A stretch of DNA of 64,000 nucleotides from CADEED01 sp035765415 (GCA_035765415.1 DASTXR010000097.1:221479-285478); one strand, 5' to 3'; shown: positions 25,863 through 35,103, counted from the first letter of the stretch. The notes: generated by a model not told the origin, from the sequence alone. Translations and numbers: made by a program.

Positions 25863-26888
25863 TTATTGCGTATCCCGGCAGGCGTCGATGATCACATCGC
25901 CGACGTCCGCGCCTTCACGTCCCGGCGCAGCCCAGGTGGTCCAGCCCAGGTGACCGAATTGTCCCAACTTCATGCCGGGCACGCGCAATCGGTGCACGAC
26001 GAAACGGATGTCCCAGGCATATTCATAACCCAGGTAATTCAGGACGGCGTCGCGCAGCCGCTTGAGGCTGGGACTGCCCGGCAGGTACTGCAACAGGCTG
26101 CCGACTTCCACCGGGCCGATGACGATGCGGAACTTGTGCTGCGTGCAGAAGACGCGCTCGCCGAGCACGCTCGTGCCCAGCGTCGCGGTGGCCGGGTTGC
26201 CGAGACGAAGATATTCGCCGCGTTCCACGGGCAACCATTCGCCAACACATTCCTCGATGTGCAACGGCAGATCGAGATACTCGCGCAGCAGCGACTCGAG
26301 GCCGCCGCGCGTTTTCGTGCCGCTGCTGAGCAGGCCTGCGAAAAACAGCTTGGCCCGATCCGGCCATTGGTCCCGGTCACGCAGCGCCGGGGATGCCAGC
26401 CCCACCAGTGCGGCAACGTATGAACCGGCGAAACGATCGTCCCCTGGCCGGTCGAAATGCACGGTGGGCCGCGCATTGGCCCACGCGCGATAGAACAGCT
26501 CCATCATGCGGTGATGGAAGATGTCGGTGAATCCGGCGAGCGTGCTGTCGCGCGCGTTGGTGATGCGGTCGTGCACGTAGTCGGTCAGGTGCAGCGGCAG
26601 CGGACCATGCGGGCCGTACAGGCCGAGGAAATATCCGAGGATCTTCAGTCGCCCGTCGCCCTGCACCTCGACATCGGCGAGCATCGACGGCGCGAAGTCG
26701 AGCGACGGTTTGTGGCCGAGACGTATCGGCTCATCGGCGGGACGCGTCGCCGTCCCGAGCCTCGGCAACAACGGCCACGCGCACTCGACGCGCCGCATTG
26801 CCTCGAAGAAGTTGAAGGCGTACGGACGCTCCTGCAGCGCGCCTAACTGCGCTACAGGATCTGGCGCTGGCCCAGTCTCGCTGGCCAT
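25863..26888 (-). CDS. tssG: T6SS baseplate subunit TssG
   Basis: A 341-residue baseplate wedge protein that forms a complex with TssE, TssF and TssK. Recognisable TssG features include the N-terminal PYAFNFFEAMRRVECAWP, then RLGHKPSLDFAPS, FHHRMMELFYRAW, and the conserved C-terminal segment PGMKLGQFGHLGWTTW. The ATG at 26888 places the start 37 bases inside tssF, consistent with translational coupling. The frame continues open far upstream across tssF, but that part is a shadow. Length matches the family. Confidence 0.92.
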   Translation of the reverse strand: MASETGPAPDPVAQLGALQERPYAFNFFEAMRRVECAWPLLPRLGTATRPADEPIRLGHKPSLDFAPSMLADVEVQGDGRLKILGYFLGLYGPHGPLPLHLTDYVHDRITNARDSTLAGFTDIFHHRMMELFYRAWANARPTVHFDRPGDDRFAGSYVAALVGLASPALRDRDQWPDRAKLFFAGLLSSGTKTRGGLESLLREYLDLPLHIEECVGEWLPVERGEYLRLGNPATATLGTSVLGERVFCTQHKFRIVIGPVEVGSLLQYLPGSPSLKRLRDAVLNYLGYEYAWDIRFVVHRLRVPGMKLGQFGHLGWTTWAAPGREGADVGDVIIDACRDTQ

Positions 26889-28726
26889 CGCATCACCTCG
26901 CCGCGCTCCACCGTCTTGAGCACGGTGCGCGTAAAGCTGTTGAGTGAAACATAGCGGCGGAAGAATTCCTCCAGCACCGCTCCCAGGGTGAAGACACCGC
27001 GCCCATGAAAAGCCGAGTCGTCGCAGTTCAGCTGGATCTCGAGGCCTCGCACATACGAGACGTGATCCTTGACGGGAAGGCGGCCGGTGATGGGACGCGC
27101 GCTGATCTCGCGCACGCCTTCGATCTGCCGCTGCGTGCTGCTGTCGTTGGCATCGCTGTACAGCAGCAGCAGTTCGCGCAGCGCGACCGCGCCTTCCTTG
27201 CTGGAGGATTCGAGCAGCGACAGGTAGTTCAGCGACAGATGGCTCAGCATTCGCCACGCGAACTCGCCGTGCACGGCCGAGGAGCGCGGCTTGGTCGGGC
27301 CCGCGACGCAGCGAATGGCAACCAGGGGTGCGCCGATGTCGGCGGTGAAGTCCGTGGATCCCTTGCCCACCGGCATGTGCAGCGGCAGATCGCGATTGGT
27401 GCACGTCACTTTCACGGCGAGCTGGCGCAGCTCGCTCGAATGCGGCGCCTGGTCGGCGTCGACCAGCGATATGAATACTTCGCTGCCGATGTAGCTGGAT
27501 CGCGGCCCGCTCGCGCGCTGGCGCGACGACAACAGCCGCGGCTCCCGCCGCACCATGAAGAACGCCTTGTGCCGCCCATGCCATGTCGCTTCGTGGCTGG
27601 AATAGAAAGGGTCGAACACCGTTTCGGGCTCTGTGCCGGACGCAAACCCTTCCGCGGCGACGACGTCGTAAATTTCGAAGTCGAGCGGGCGCGTGCGGTC
27701 GGCGATGATCTGGTACTCGTGCTGCACACCATCGAGGTGGATGCGATCGGCGCGTTTTTCGGTGAGATTGATGGCCGGAGTGCAGAACAGCCTGAACTGC
27801 TCGGCGGATACCGAGCCTTCCAGCGACGGTGTGGCGCGATTGAGCAGCAGTACGATCTCGAAGTCCGCTCCTCCCAGGCGATTCAAGGCCGAGCGCAACT
27901 GGCGCAGCCGGAAGAACTGCAGGCGTTCGGGGAAGGCGAAATATTCCTGCAGCAGGCGGTAGCCCTGGAACGAGCGACGCCCGCAAGGCAGCAGCGCTTC
28001 CTGGTCGCTGAAACCACAGCGCTCGATACAGTCGCGATCACGCCGGAAATTGTCGGTTCGCATGCCGGGCGGACGCACGATGAACCCCGTGCCCGACGCG
28101 AAGATGGTTTCGTACAACGTTCCGGGCAATTCATCCGCGCCGCTCAGGTGGATCGCCAGGTCGTCCATCTGGAGTCCGGACAGCGGCACGCCTGCGGTGG
28201 TCCGCAGCGTCAGGCGGATCCCCGCCTTCACCGATTCGGGAGCCGTGATGCCGATCGACGCCAGCGCCGCCGTGGAGCCGAAATATTTCGCCTCCCTGAT
28301 TTCGAGCGGCCACAGATGCGTCTCGTGCGCGGTGCGGTATTCGCAGGGCGTGCGGTCGTCCTGCCCGACCGTCGATCGCAGCATCGTGCCGCGTGCGATC
28401 GGATAGCCGGAAGCAAGGCCCGCCTCGTTGAGGTCGGGCTGGAACTGCACCACCGCCATGGATGGCGTCGGTGCCAGGTAGTGTGGATAGACGATCTGCA
28501 GCAGATGCTGGGTGAACGCGGGAAATTCCGCGTCCACCTTGAGCTGCACGCGCGCGCTCAGGTACGCGAATCCTTCCAGCAGCCGCTCCACGTACGGATC
28601 GGCGACCTCGATTCCCTCGAGCCCGAGACGGCCGGCGATCTTCGGATACTCGCGCGCGAACTCGGCGCCCATTTCGCGCACGTGCTGCAGCTCGCGGTTG
28701 TAGTACCGGAGGATTTTGGGATCCAT
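26852..28726 (-). CDS. tssF: T6SS baseplate subunit TssF
   Basis: A 624-residue baseplate protein of the usual TssF size. The N-terminus DPKILRYYNRELQHVREMGAEFAREYPKIAGRLGL is the family signature (shown here as DPKILRYYNREL then FAREYPKIAGRL). FAYLSARVQLKVDAEFP follows, and SLNYLSLLE lies in the C-terminal part. TssF binds TssG and the VgrG hub on the cytoplasmic face. It lies three bases after tssE and overlaps tssG by 37 bases. Confidence 0.94.
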   Translation of the reverse strand: MDPKILRYYNRELQHVREMGAEFAREYPKIAGRLGLEGIEVADPYVERLLEGFAYLSARVQLKVDAEFPAFTQHLLQIVYPHYLAPTPSMAVVQFQPDLNEAGLASGYPIARGTMLRSTVGQDDRTPCEYRTAHETHLWPLEIREAKYFGSTAALASIGITAPESVKAGIRLTLRTTAGVPLSGLQMDDLAIHLSGADELPGTLYETIFASGTGFIVRPPGMRTDNFRRDRDCIERCGFSDQEALLPCGRRSFQGYRLLQEYFAFPERLQFFRLRQLRSALNRLGGADFEIVLLLNRATPSLEGSVSAEQFRLFCTPAINLTEKRADRIHLDGVQHEYQIIADRTRPLDFEIYDVVAAEGFASGTEPETVFDPFYSSHEATWHGRHKAFFMVRREPRLLSSRQRASGPRSSYIGSEVFISLVDADQAPHSSELRQLAVKVTCTNRDLPLHMPVGKGSTDFTADIGAPLVAIRCVAGPTKPRSSAVHGEFAWRMLSHLSLNYLSLLESSSKEGAVALRELLLLYSDANDSSTQRQIEGVREISARPITGRLPVKDHVSYVRGLEIQLNCDDSAFHGRGVFTLGAVLEEFFRRYVSLNSFTRTVLKTVERGEVMRWPARLGQRQIL

Positions 28727-28729
28727 CGC

Positions 28730-29233
28730 CTACTTCGCTCCTTCTGCGACCGTCACCGTCCCGGTTTCCAGGTCCAGCTCCGTCTTTAGATAGACGCTGA
28801 GCGGCACGGGCTGCGCCCACAGCTTGCCTTCGATGATGAACAGCATCGCGTGGCGATTCATGTGCTCGGGCTCGACGCGAACGGTGACGTTCAAACTATC
28901 GGGAAGGATCCGCGGCTCGAAATGCAGGATGGCATCGCGCACGCCGCGCTCCAGGGCCTGGGTGTTCCTGCCCGCCGCCGCGGCGCCGGCGAGATCGGGT
29001 ATCCCGAAATTCACCGTCGAACTCTGCACGGCTGCATAGGCGCGCAGGTCCTGGGTGGCCTGCAGGTGCACCGTGTTGAGCAGCCAGCCGATGTCGCGCA
29101 TGACACTCAGGCGAAGCTGGCTCAGGTTGAGCACACGCTTCTCGCGCGCCTCCACTTTCGATTCCGGCGCATCGTCGGTCAGCCTGTCGAGCAGTGATGG
29201 CTGTAATCTTTCCTGCGGTAGAAGCTCAGCCAC
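28730..29233 (-). CDS. tssE: T6SS baseplate subunit TssE (gp25-like)
   Basis: A 167-residue protein from the GTG at 29231-29233 (VAELLPQERLQPSLLDRL), the usual TssE length. A longer frame to 29314 exists, but it overlaps tagJ by 65 bases and adds arginine- and serine-rich sequence unlike the family. Typical TssE segments are VLNLSQLRLSVMRDIGWLLN and VRDAILHFEPRILPDSLNV. TssE initiates sheath assembly at the baseplate and resembles phage gp25. No good ribosome binding site precedes the GTG, so translation may be coupled to tagJ, 16 bases upstream. Confidence 0.88.
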   Translation of the reverse strand: MAELLPQERLQPSLLDRLTDDAPESKVEAREKRVLNLSQLRLSVMRDIGWLLNTVHLQATQDLRAYAAVQSSTVNFGIPDLAGAAAAGRNTQALERGVRDAILHFEPRILPDSLNVTVRVEPEHMNRHAMLFIIEGKLWAQPVPLSVYLKTELDLETGTVTVAEGAK

Positions 29234-29249
29234 GATGTTTGGACGAGGC

Positions 29250-30053
29250 TCAGGAAGCCGCGGTGGGCGGCGCTTCGAACACGACTTCGCGGATTTCGAA
29301 CAACGGATATTCACCGGCGTCCGTCGCGAGCATCCGCTGGCCGGCGCCCAGATAGGTGCCCGCGATGGGTTCGTGCCACTGCGTACGACGCGACAACCGC
29401 GTCGTGTCGTCGTCCGATTCGCTGGCCGGATAACGCGCGGGAATCAACGCCGGGCTCTGCCCGCCGTTCGTCCAGGTGACGATTGCCTGGGTCCACACGG
29501 CATCACGCAGATCCGCGGGCGGCTCCATCTTGAGCGAGCGCACGCGGTCGAACGGCGCCCACAGATATCGGCCCTCGACGATCAATTCCAGGCAGGGGCC
29601 CAGGCGCGAATCCATGTCGGCGATCCATTCGAAGGGTTCGCCGTTGAGCGTGCCGCCGCAGGCTGGCGCCTGTGCCAGCGCCTGGTCGCGCAGTTCGGCG
29701 GCGGGCTCATGCCGCCCGGTTCCCGAGAGCCGCAGCGCCTCTAACAACAACGCGGTCCACGAAGACGGTTCGCCGATCAATACCGGCGTGACTTCGCCCG
29801 CGAAGACCTTCGCGCGCACAACCTCGGCGTCGATGGCGTGGCGATAGAGCTCGACGAGTATCAGAAGACCGGCATCGAGCTCGCCAGCCACCTTCAGTTG
29901 ATTGGCCGAGCGCTCCCACTGCCCCAGCACCGCCAGCAGCTGGAACAGGAACATCCGCTCGCTGGCATCGGACGGGTTGGCTTTCACCCGCTTCTGCAAG
30001 GCCTCCAGCGCCTCCGTGACCTTACCTTCGCGCAGACTTTGTTCAGCGGACAT
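29250..30053 (-). CDS. tagJ: T6SS accessory protein TagJ (ImpE)
   Basis: A 267-residue protein from the ATG at 30053 (MSAEQSLREGKVTEALEALQ). The N-terminal third is TPR-like (RMFLFQLLAVLGQWERSANQL), and the C-terminal part has RYLWAPFDRVRSLKMEPP and the PARYPAS segment typical of ImpE. In systems that carry it, TagJ binds the N-terminal part of TssB and helps link the sheath to ClpV. The frame extends 11 codons further upstream without a signal for an earlier start. It lies 78 bases after hcp and 16 before tssE. Confidence 0.9.
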   Translation of the reverse strand: MSAEQSLREGKVTEALEALQKRVKANPSDASERMFLFQLLAVLGQWERSANQLKVAGELDAGLLILVELYRHAIDAEVVRAKVFAGEVTPVLIGEPSSWTALLLEALRLSGTGRHEPAAELRDQALAQAPACGGTLNGEPFEWIADMDSRLGPCLELIVEGRYLWAPFDRVRSLKMEPPADLRDAVWTQAIVTWTNGGQSPALIPARYPASESDDDTTRLSRRTQWHEPIAGTYLGAGQRMLATDAGEYPLFEIREVVFEAPPTAAS

Positions 30054-30131
30054 GTTGGCGACCCGAATGTCCGGTGACCCCCGCACAGGGCGCGAGGGTT
30101 GCCGATGACAAGGTAATACGCGCGATTCGCG

Positions 30132-30611
30132 TCAGGAGTTCTTCGCGATGTCGTATTTGATCTGGACCGCTCCGCCCTTCTTGGCGCCCTTGTTGTCCTG
30201 GGGCTGGTAGCTCACGTCGAACGCCGCGAAATTGAGCGTGACGTTTTCCGTGAGTTGTTCTTCGCCCGAAGAGCCGCCTTCAGAAACCGAAGTGATGATG
30301 ATGTCGGTGAGTTTGATGGTGAGGAATGGCAGCGGATCGCCGCCCGCCTTGCGCATCGTGATGGTGGCCTCCTCATAGTGCTTGCCCTTGCAGCAGGCTT
30401 CCATGAGTTTCGGCGTCGCCGAATCCACGTAGTGCGTGAAGCTCAGGTCATTCACGTTGACCTTGCCTGCGCCGCCTCCCGTGCCCGTGTGCGTGGTGCC
30501 CGACTGGCTCATTCCCCAGCTCCATGCCAGCAGCTGGATCTGGTCCTCGAAACCCTTGACCATCGACTCGCCCTTGCAGTCGCCCATTTTCAAGAATGTA
30601 TCTATCGCCAC
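30132..30611 (-). CDS. hcp: T6SS inner-tube protein Hcp (TssD)
   Basis: A 159-residue Hcp1-type protein whose hexameric rings stack into the secreted inner tube. The family pattern is clear: N-terminal MAIDTFLKMGDCKGES, IQLLAWSWGMSQSG, NVNDLSFTHYVDSATPKL and the C-terminal strand VQIKYDIAKNS. It lies between tssC (70 bases upstream) and tagJ (78 bases downstream). These spacings are longer than others in the operon and leave room for an extra promoter or processing site, which often accompanies hcp because it is needed in large amounts. Confidence 0.95.
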   Translation of the reverse strand: MAIDTFLKMGDCKGESMVKGFEDQIQLLAWSWGMSQSGTTHTGTGGGAGKVNVNDLSFTHYVDSATPKLMEACCKGKHYEEATITMRKAGGDPLPFLTIKLTDIIITSVSEGGSSGEEQLTENVTLNFAAFDVSYQPQDNKGAKKGGAVQIKYDIAKNS

Positions 30612-30681
30612 AGCTGCGCTCCCGTTGTTATTACATCCTGTGTATCGGAAATTGGTCCGCAGATCTCCTAACTAGCGGTGA

Positions 30682-32169
30682 TTACTTGCCACCGGATAGC
30701 CGCGAGACCAATCGCAATGAAACCGTCAAACCTTCGAGCTGGTAGTGAGGCCGGAGGCGGAAAACCGCCGAGTAGTATCCGGGCTTCCCTTCGATGTCCT
30801 TGACCTCGACTTCCGCGCCGGCCAGGGGCTTGCGCGCCTTGATTTCATCCGACGAGTTGGTCGGATCGCCGTCGACGTAGTTGAGGATCCAGTCCGACAG
30901 CCAGCGCTCCATCGAAGCGCGTTCCTTGAACGAGCCGATCTTGTCGCGCACGATGCATTTCAGGTAGTGCGCAAAACGCGAGCAGGCAAACATGTAAGGC
31001 AGGCGCGCCGCCAGAGCGGCGTTGGCAGTCGCCTCGGCCTGCTCGAACTCCGCGGGCTTCTGCAACGATTGCGCGCCGATGAACACCGCCACGTCGGAGT
31101 TCTTCCGGTGCAGCACCGGCATCAGGCCATTCTTGGCGAGCTCGGCTTCGCGACGGTCGGTGATCGAGATTTCGGTGGGGCACTTCATGTCCACGCCGCC
31201 ATCGTCGGACGGGAACGTGTGACAGGGCAGCCCTTCGACCGCGCCGCCGGATTCCACGCCGCGAATGCGCGTGCACCAGCCGTACATCGCAAACGCCTTG
31301 TTGATGTTGGTCGCCATCGCGTACGCGGCATTGGACCAGGTGTACTTGGAGGAATCCGCCGCCGAAGTGTCTTCTTCGAACGCGAATTCCTCGACCGGCT
31401 CGGTCTTCGCGCCATAGGGCAGGCGAGACAGGAAGCGCGGCATGGTGAGGCCCACGTAGCGGGAATCATCCGATTCGCGCAACGAGCGCCATGCGGCGTA
31501 ATCCGCCGTGGTGAAGATCTTGCTCAGGTCGCGCGGATTGCTGAGCTCGCCCCAGCTATCCATTCCCATCAGCGTGGGTGACGCCGCCGAAATGAAGGGC
31601 GCATGCGCCGCCGCGGCGATTTGCGAGATACCGCGCAACAACTCGACGTCCTGCGGCGAGTGGTCGAAGTAGTAGTCGCCGACCAGGCATCCGAACGGAT
31701 CGCCGCCGATGGTGCCGTATTCCTCTTCGTAGACTTTCTTGAAGACCGGGCTCTGGTCCCAGGACGTTCCCGGATAACGCTTCAGCGTCTTGCCGAGTTC
31801 TTTCTTCGATACGTTGAAGATCTTGATCTTGAGCGTCTCGCTCGACTCGGTGTTGAACACCAGGTGCTTGAGGCCGCGCCAGGTTCCTTCCATCTGCTGG
31901 AAGTCCGGGTGATGCATCACTGCATTGATCTGGTCGGTGAGCTTCTTGTCGATCTCCGCGATGATGGCGTTGATCGAGTTCACGGCATCGTCGGCGATCA
32001 GGTCCTTGTCCTGAAGCACCTGTTCCGCGAGGGTTTTGACGGCTGCCTCGACCTGCTCGCGTGCGCGATCGGTCTTCGGCTTGAATTCCTTTTTCAGCAA
32101 CGACTGAAAATCGCCAGCCTCCAGTGTTCCCCCGGATTGTTGCTGGTCGGCGGTCTTGGCTTCAGCCAT
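30682..32169 (-). CDS. tssC: T6SS contractile sheath large subunit TssC (VipB)
   Basis: A 495-residue sheath subunit of standard length that forms the contractile sheath around Hcp together with TssB. Recognisable TssC segments include HHPDFQQMEGTWRGLKHLV, FGCLVGDYYFDHSPQDVELL, FISAASPTLMGMDSW and the C-terminal FRLRPHYQLEGLTVSLRLVSRL. It lies 37 bases downstream of tssB in the cytoplasmic-sheath part of the operon. Confidence 0.96.
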   Translation of the reverse strand: MAEAKTADQQQSGGTLEAGDFQSLLKKEFKPKTDRAREQVEAAVKTLAEQVLQDKDLIADDAVNSINAIIAEIDKKLTDQINAVMHHPDFQQMEGTWRGLKHLVFNTESSETLKIKIFNVSKKELGKTLKRYPGTSWDQSPVFKKVYEEEYGTIGGDPFGCLVGDYYFDHSPQDVELLRGISQIAAAAHAPFISAASPTLMGMDSWGELSNPRDLSKIFTTADYAAWRSLRESDDSRYVGLTMPRFLSRLPYGAKTEPVEEFAFEEDTSAADSSKYTWSNAAYAMATNINKAFAMYGWCTRIRGVESGGAVEGLPCHTFPSDDGGVDMKCPTEISITDRREAELAKNGLMPVLHRKNSDVAVFIGAQSLQKPAEFEQAEATANAALAARLPYMFACSRFAHYLKCIVRDKIGSFKERASMERWLSDWILNYVDGDPTNSSDEIKARKPLAGAEVEVKDIEGKPGYYSAVFRLRPHYQLEGLTVSLRLVSRLSGGK

Positions 32170-32206
32170 GCATTGGCTCCTGAAAGTGCGTTTCGGTAGC
32201 GGCGGC

Positions 32207-32707
32207 TTATTCGGCGGGTTTCGGCGCCGAGGCCAGCGTCTGCAGCAGTGCGGGGTCCTGGAGCGCCTTCGAGATGAGCTTCTCCGCGCCCGCCTTGCCG
32301 TCCATGTAGGTCACGAGATTCGAAAGCTGCGTGCGTGCTTCGAGCAGCTTGGCGAGCGGCTCGATCTTCTTCGCGATGGCCGCCGGCGAAAAATCGTCCA
32401 TGCTCTCGAACGTCACGTCGACCGACAGCTGTCCTTCGCCGGTCAGCTTGTTGGGAACTGCGAACGTGACACGAGGCTTCATCGCCTTGAGCCGGCTGTC
32501 GAAATTGTCCATGTCGATTTCCAGCGCCTTGCGCTGTTCGATTTCCGGCAGCTCCTCCGCCGATTTTCCGGACAGGTCCGCGAGCACGCCCATGACGAAA
32601 GGAATGTGTTTCTTTTCGAGGGCGCCGTTGGTTTCCAGGTCGTATTCGATCTGTACGCGCGGAGCACGATTGCGCGCGATGAACTTCTGACTACTTTCCT
32701 TACCCAC
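32207..32707 (-). CDS. tssB: T6SS contractile sheath small subunit TssB (VipA)
   Basis: A 166-residue sheath subunit. The family hallmarks RVQIEYDLETNGALEKKHIPF, FVMGVLADLSGK and the acidic EIDMDNFDSRLKAMKPR are present in order, followed by the helical C-terminal half. TssB dimerises with TssC, and its N-terminal region is the site contacted by ClpV and TagJ, both encoded downstream. It is 47 bases after tssA. Confidence 0.96.
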   Translation of the reverse strand: MGKESSQKFIARNRAPRVQIEYDLETNGALEKKHIPFVMGVLADLSGKSAEELPEIEQRKALEIDMDNFDSRLKAMKPRVTFAVPNKLTGEGQLSVDVTFESMDDFSPAAIAKKIEPLAKLLEARTQLSNLVTYMDGKAGAEKLISKALQDPALLQTLASAPKPAE

Positions 32708-32754
32708 ACCAACCTCCTGGAATGCTTCGGCCTAGTCGACAGTTACTCTACGCC

Positions 32755-33801
32755 TTAGCTTTCTCTTTTCTCAAGCCCGCCAATAACTTCCGCTTCCGAG
32801 ACTCCGCCGGGCGTCAGATCGCGGACTATTTCCATGAAATCTTTGTTAACGAGCCGCTTCGCACGCTGTAGTAGTAGCGGGACAGGGCTGGAAGGTTCCG
32901 CTCGAACATAGTACTCGCAGATTCGATCGATGGATGCCAGGACGTCGGCCCGGTTGCGCACGGCGCCGCTCGGACCCTGGTTTCCCGCGGAGTCCGGCCC
33001 GGAATCGCCGGTAGTCGCAGATCCTAAGGTGCCGGTATCCACACCGCGCCTCGCAAGCTGAGCATCGATGAATCCCTTCATGTCACGCAGATCGGCCGTC
33101 AGCGGCTTCAGATCCTCGGGAACGCCGCCGGCCTTGTCCAGCAGCACGTGCTGGATAGTAGTCAGGTGCCCAATTGCACCGTTCACCAGCTCGGCGACAC
33201 CCTTGACCGATTCGACCGTCACGTCCGAAAAAGCCGCCTCGATGCGGTTCATTTCGCTGCGCTCCGAATCCGGTGCCGCCGTGTCGGTTTTGAGGGCTCC
33301 GGTGGCCACCCGATAACTGCGCAAGGAATGCTTGCCGAATTGCCTCGAGTCGACGAGCGGGGCGAGCCGCAGCGCATTCAGCGCGTCTTCGCTCACGAGC
33401 GCCGCCATCAGTGAATTGATCCGGAACGTGGAATCGTTGTCGTCTTCCGCATCCAGCAGTGGATAGAGGTGATCCCAGTAGCGCTGCAACAGGCCGCCGA
33501 TCAGGGCCAGGCCGCCCTCGCAACCTGCGATGCCGTCGGTCTTGAGCAACGCGAGGTACAGGGTTCCGGCGACGCGCAGGTCTTTGGTCGAAGCAAACAG
33601 AGCCTCGGCGCCTTCGCGAACCTTGGGCCAGGCAGGCTCCTGCGCAGGCTTGACCTTGTCGCCGATGACCTGTTCCGGCTTGCCGCGCGCAAGCTCCTGA
33701 AGCGCGAGGAATGCCGGCTCGTATTCCATGTCCTTGCCACAGGGCGAATCGCCCGGCACGGGCTCGAGGAGGCTGTCGATGGGAAACGATGCCATATCCA
33801 T
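32755..33801 (-). CDS. tssA: T6SS assembly-chaperone protein TssA (ImpA family)
   Basis: A 348-residue protein with the ImpA N-terminal domain (LEPVPGDSPCGKDMEYEPAF, EPAWPKVREGAEALFASTKDLRV, here quoted in parts) and a shorter C-terminal part ending in LTPGGVSEAEVIGGLEK. TssA primes and caps sheath and tube polymerisation at the baseplate. The middle is a glycine/serine-rich linker (TGDSGPDSAGNQGPSG). It is the first gene of the tssA-to-tssH operon. Alternative ATGs at 33801 and 33795 differ by two codons. The region upstream contains an inverted repeat at 33852-33884. Confidence 0.92.
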   Translation of the reverse strand: MDMASFPIDSLLEPVPGDSPCGKDMEYEPAFLALQELARGKPEQVIGDKVKPAQEPAWPKVREGAEALFASTKDLRVAGTLYLALLKTDGIAGCEGGLALIGGLLQRYWDHLYPLLDAEDDNDSTFRINSLMAALVSEDALNALRLAPLVDSRQFGKHSLRSYRVATGALKTDTAAPDSERSEMNRIEAAFSDVTVESVKGVAELVNGAIGHLTTIQHVLLDKAGGVPEDLKPLTADLRDMKGFIDAQLARRGVDTGTLGSATTGDSGPDSAGNQGPSGAVRNRADVLASIDRICEYYVRAEPSSPVPLLLQRAKRLVNKDFMEIVRDLTPGGVSEAEVIGGLEKRES

Positions 33802-33851
33802 TCTCTTGTGGAATGCTCTATCAATTCGTGCCTAAGACTATCTCAATAGCG

Positions 33852-33884
33852 CCGGTAGGTGCCCAGATTGCGACTTCCTACCGG
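33852..33884. promoter_or_regulatory. Inverted repeat in the tssA/TPR-methyltransferase divergent region
   Basis: CCGGTAGG at 33852-33859 and CCTACCGG at 33877-33884 form a perfect 8-base inverted repeat with a 17-base spacer. It lies in the 111-base gap between the leftward tssA operon and the rightward TPR-methyltransferase gene. It could be an operator for either or both. No confident -35/-10 or sigma-54 motif was found in the gap. Confidence 0.4.
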
Positions 33885-33912
33885 TTTGCACGCCCGGGAG
33901 ATGGGGGAACTG

Positions 33913-35103
33913 ATGTCGGACCACCTTGCGACTTTGGCCAGCGCGATCGCAGATCATCAGGCAGGTAGGTTGGCCGAGGCGGAAGCGGCCTATCTGTCGG
34001 TGCTGGCGCAGCGTCCCGACGATCCCGACGCCCTGCACTTCTTTGGATTGCTCAAATTCCATCGCGGCGAGGGCGTGGAAGCGGTCCGCCTCATCATGCA
34101 GTCGCTGGGGCATGCACCCGCCAATGCCCATGCCTGGAACAACCTGGGCAATGTGCTGCTGACCCAGGACAAACTCGTCGAAGCGAAGGAGGCCTACCGC
34201 CGGGCAAGCTTGCTGGCGCCGGGGCTCGCAGTCGTCTGGTTCAACCTGGGCATCTGCAGGCGGGATGAAGGCGCGTTCGATGAAGCCGCCAGCCACTTTC
34301 GCACCGCAATAAAGCACGAACCCCGGTTTCTCCGGGCTTACGAAATGCTGGGCCGAATGCTCTTCCGGCGCGGCGAGTATGCGCAGGCGTCCGAGGTGTA
34401 CTCCGCATGGCTGGCCAAAGACCCCGAGAATCCCGTCGCGCGGCACCTGGCCGCGGCGCTGTCGGGAACGCAGGTGCCCAGGCGCGCCGACGACCGCTAT
34501 GTCGCGAGCGTCTTCGATCACTACGCCGCCAGCTTCGATGAGCACCTGAAACACCTGGAATATCGCGCGCCCGAGCTGGTGTCCGGCAACCTCGCGCCGC
34601 TGCTCGAACCCGGTGGCAACGCCGTCATCCTCGACGCCGGATGCGGGACGGGCTTGTGTGGCCCGCTGTTGCGTCCTCTCTGCAGCCGGCTGGCCGGCGT
34701 CGACCTGTCATCGCGCATGATCGATCAGGCGCGCCGCCGCGGTGGTTACGACGAGCTCGTCGTGGCGGAACTGGGCGCCTTCATGCGCGACCGGGCGGGA
34801 GCGTTCGACGCAATCGTTTCCGCCGACACGCTGGTCTACTTCGGTGCGCTCGAGGAAGTTTGTGAGGCCGCGCACCTCGCGCTGCGGCCGCGTGGCCTGT
34901 TCGTCTTCACCGTCGAGGCGCTGCTGACCGGTGATGCGCCACACCAGCTGATGGTGCATGGGCGTTATGCCCATCGCGACACCTATCTGCGTTCGGTGCT
35001 CGAGCAGCATGGCTTCGCGGTGCTGGAGCTCCGCCGCGAGGCGCTGCGCATGGAACGCCTGCAGGACGTTATCGGATACCTCGTGATCGCGCGCCGGGGC
35101 TAG
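33913..35103 (+). CDS. TPR domain plus SAM-dependent methyltransferase
   Basis: A 396-residue two-domain protein. Residues about 5-170 hold tetratricopeptide repeats (HAWNNLGNVLLTQDKLVEAKEAYRRA, quoted in part; WFNLGICRRDEGAFDEAASHF). Residues about 185-396 form a class I methyltransferase with FDHYAASFDEHL, motif I VILDAGCGTGLCG and LAGVDLSSRMIDQAR. The arrangement resembles bacterial TPR-methyltransferases of unknown target. The ATG at 33913 is preferred because GGGGGA lies a few bases ahead. The ATG at 33901 is an alternative. It lies between the two T6SS operons on the opposite strand, and its end overlaps the tagF-pppA stop by four bases. The substrate is unknown; a T6SS component is one speculative option. 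Confidence 0.82.
   Translation: MSDHLATLASAIADHQAGRLAEAEAAYLSVLAQRPDDPDALHFFGLLKFHRGEGVEAVRLIMQSLGHAPANAHAWNNLGNVLLTQDKLVEAKEAYRRASLLAPGLAVVWFNLGICRRDEGAFDEAASHFRTAIKHEPRFLRAYEMLGRMLFRRGEYAQASEVYSAWLAKDPENPVARHLAAALSGTQVPRRADDRYVASVFDHYAASFDEHLKHLEYRAPELVSGNLAPLLEPGGNAVILDAGCGTGLCGPLLRPLCSRLAGVDLSSRMIDQARRRGGYDELVVAELGAFMRDRAGAFDAIVSADTLVYFGALEEVCEAAHLALRPRGLFVFTVEALLTGDAPHQLMVHGRYAHRDTYLRSVLEQHGFAVLELRREALRMERLQDVIGYLVIARRG

Noticed and set aside
25863..27986. A single 707-codon frame that seems to fuse tssG with upstream sequence
   Set aside because: Only the last 341 codons are TssG-like. The upstream part is a shadow of tssF, which reads correctly in its own frame.
27005..28789. A 594-codon plus-strand frame opposite tssF
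   Set aside because: TssF signatures are on the minus strand and the frame has no coding character of its own.
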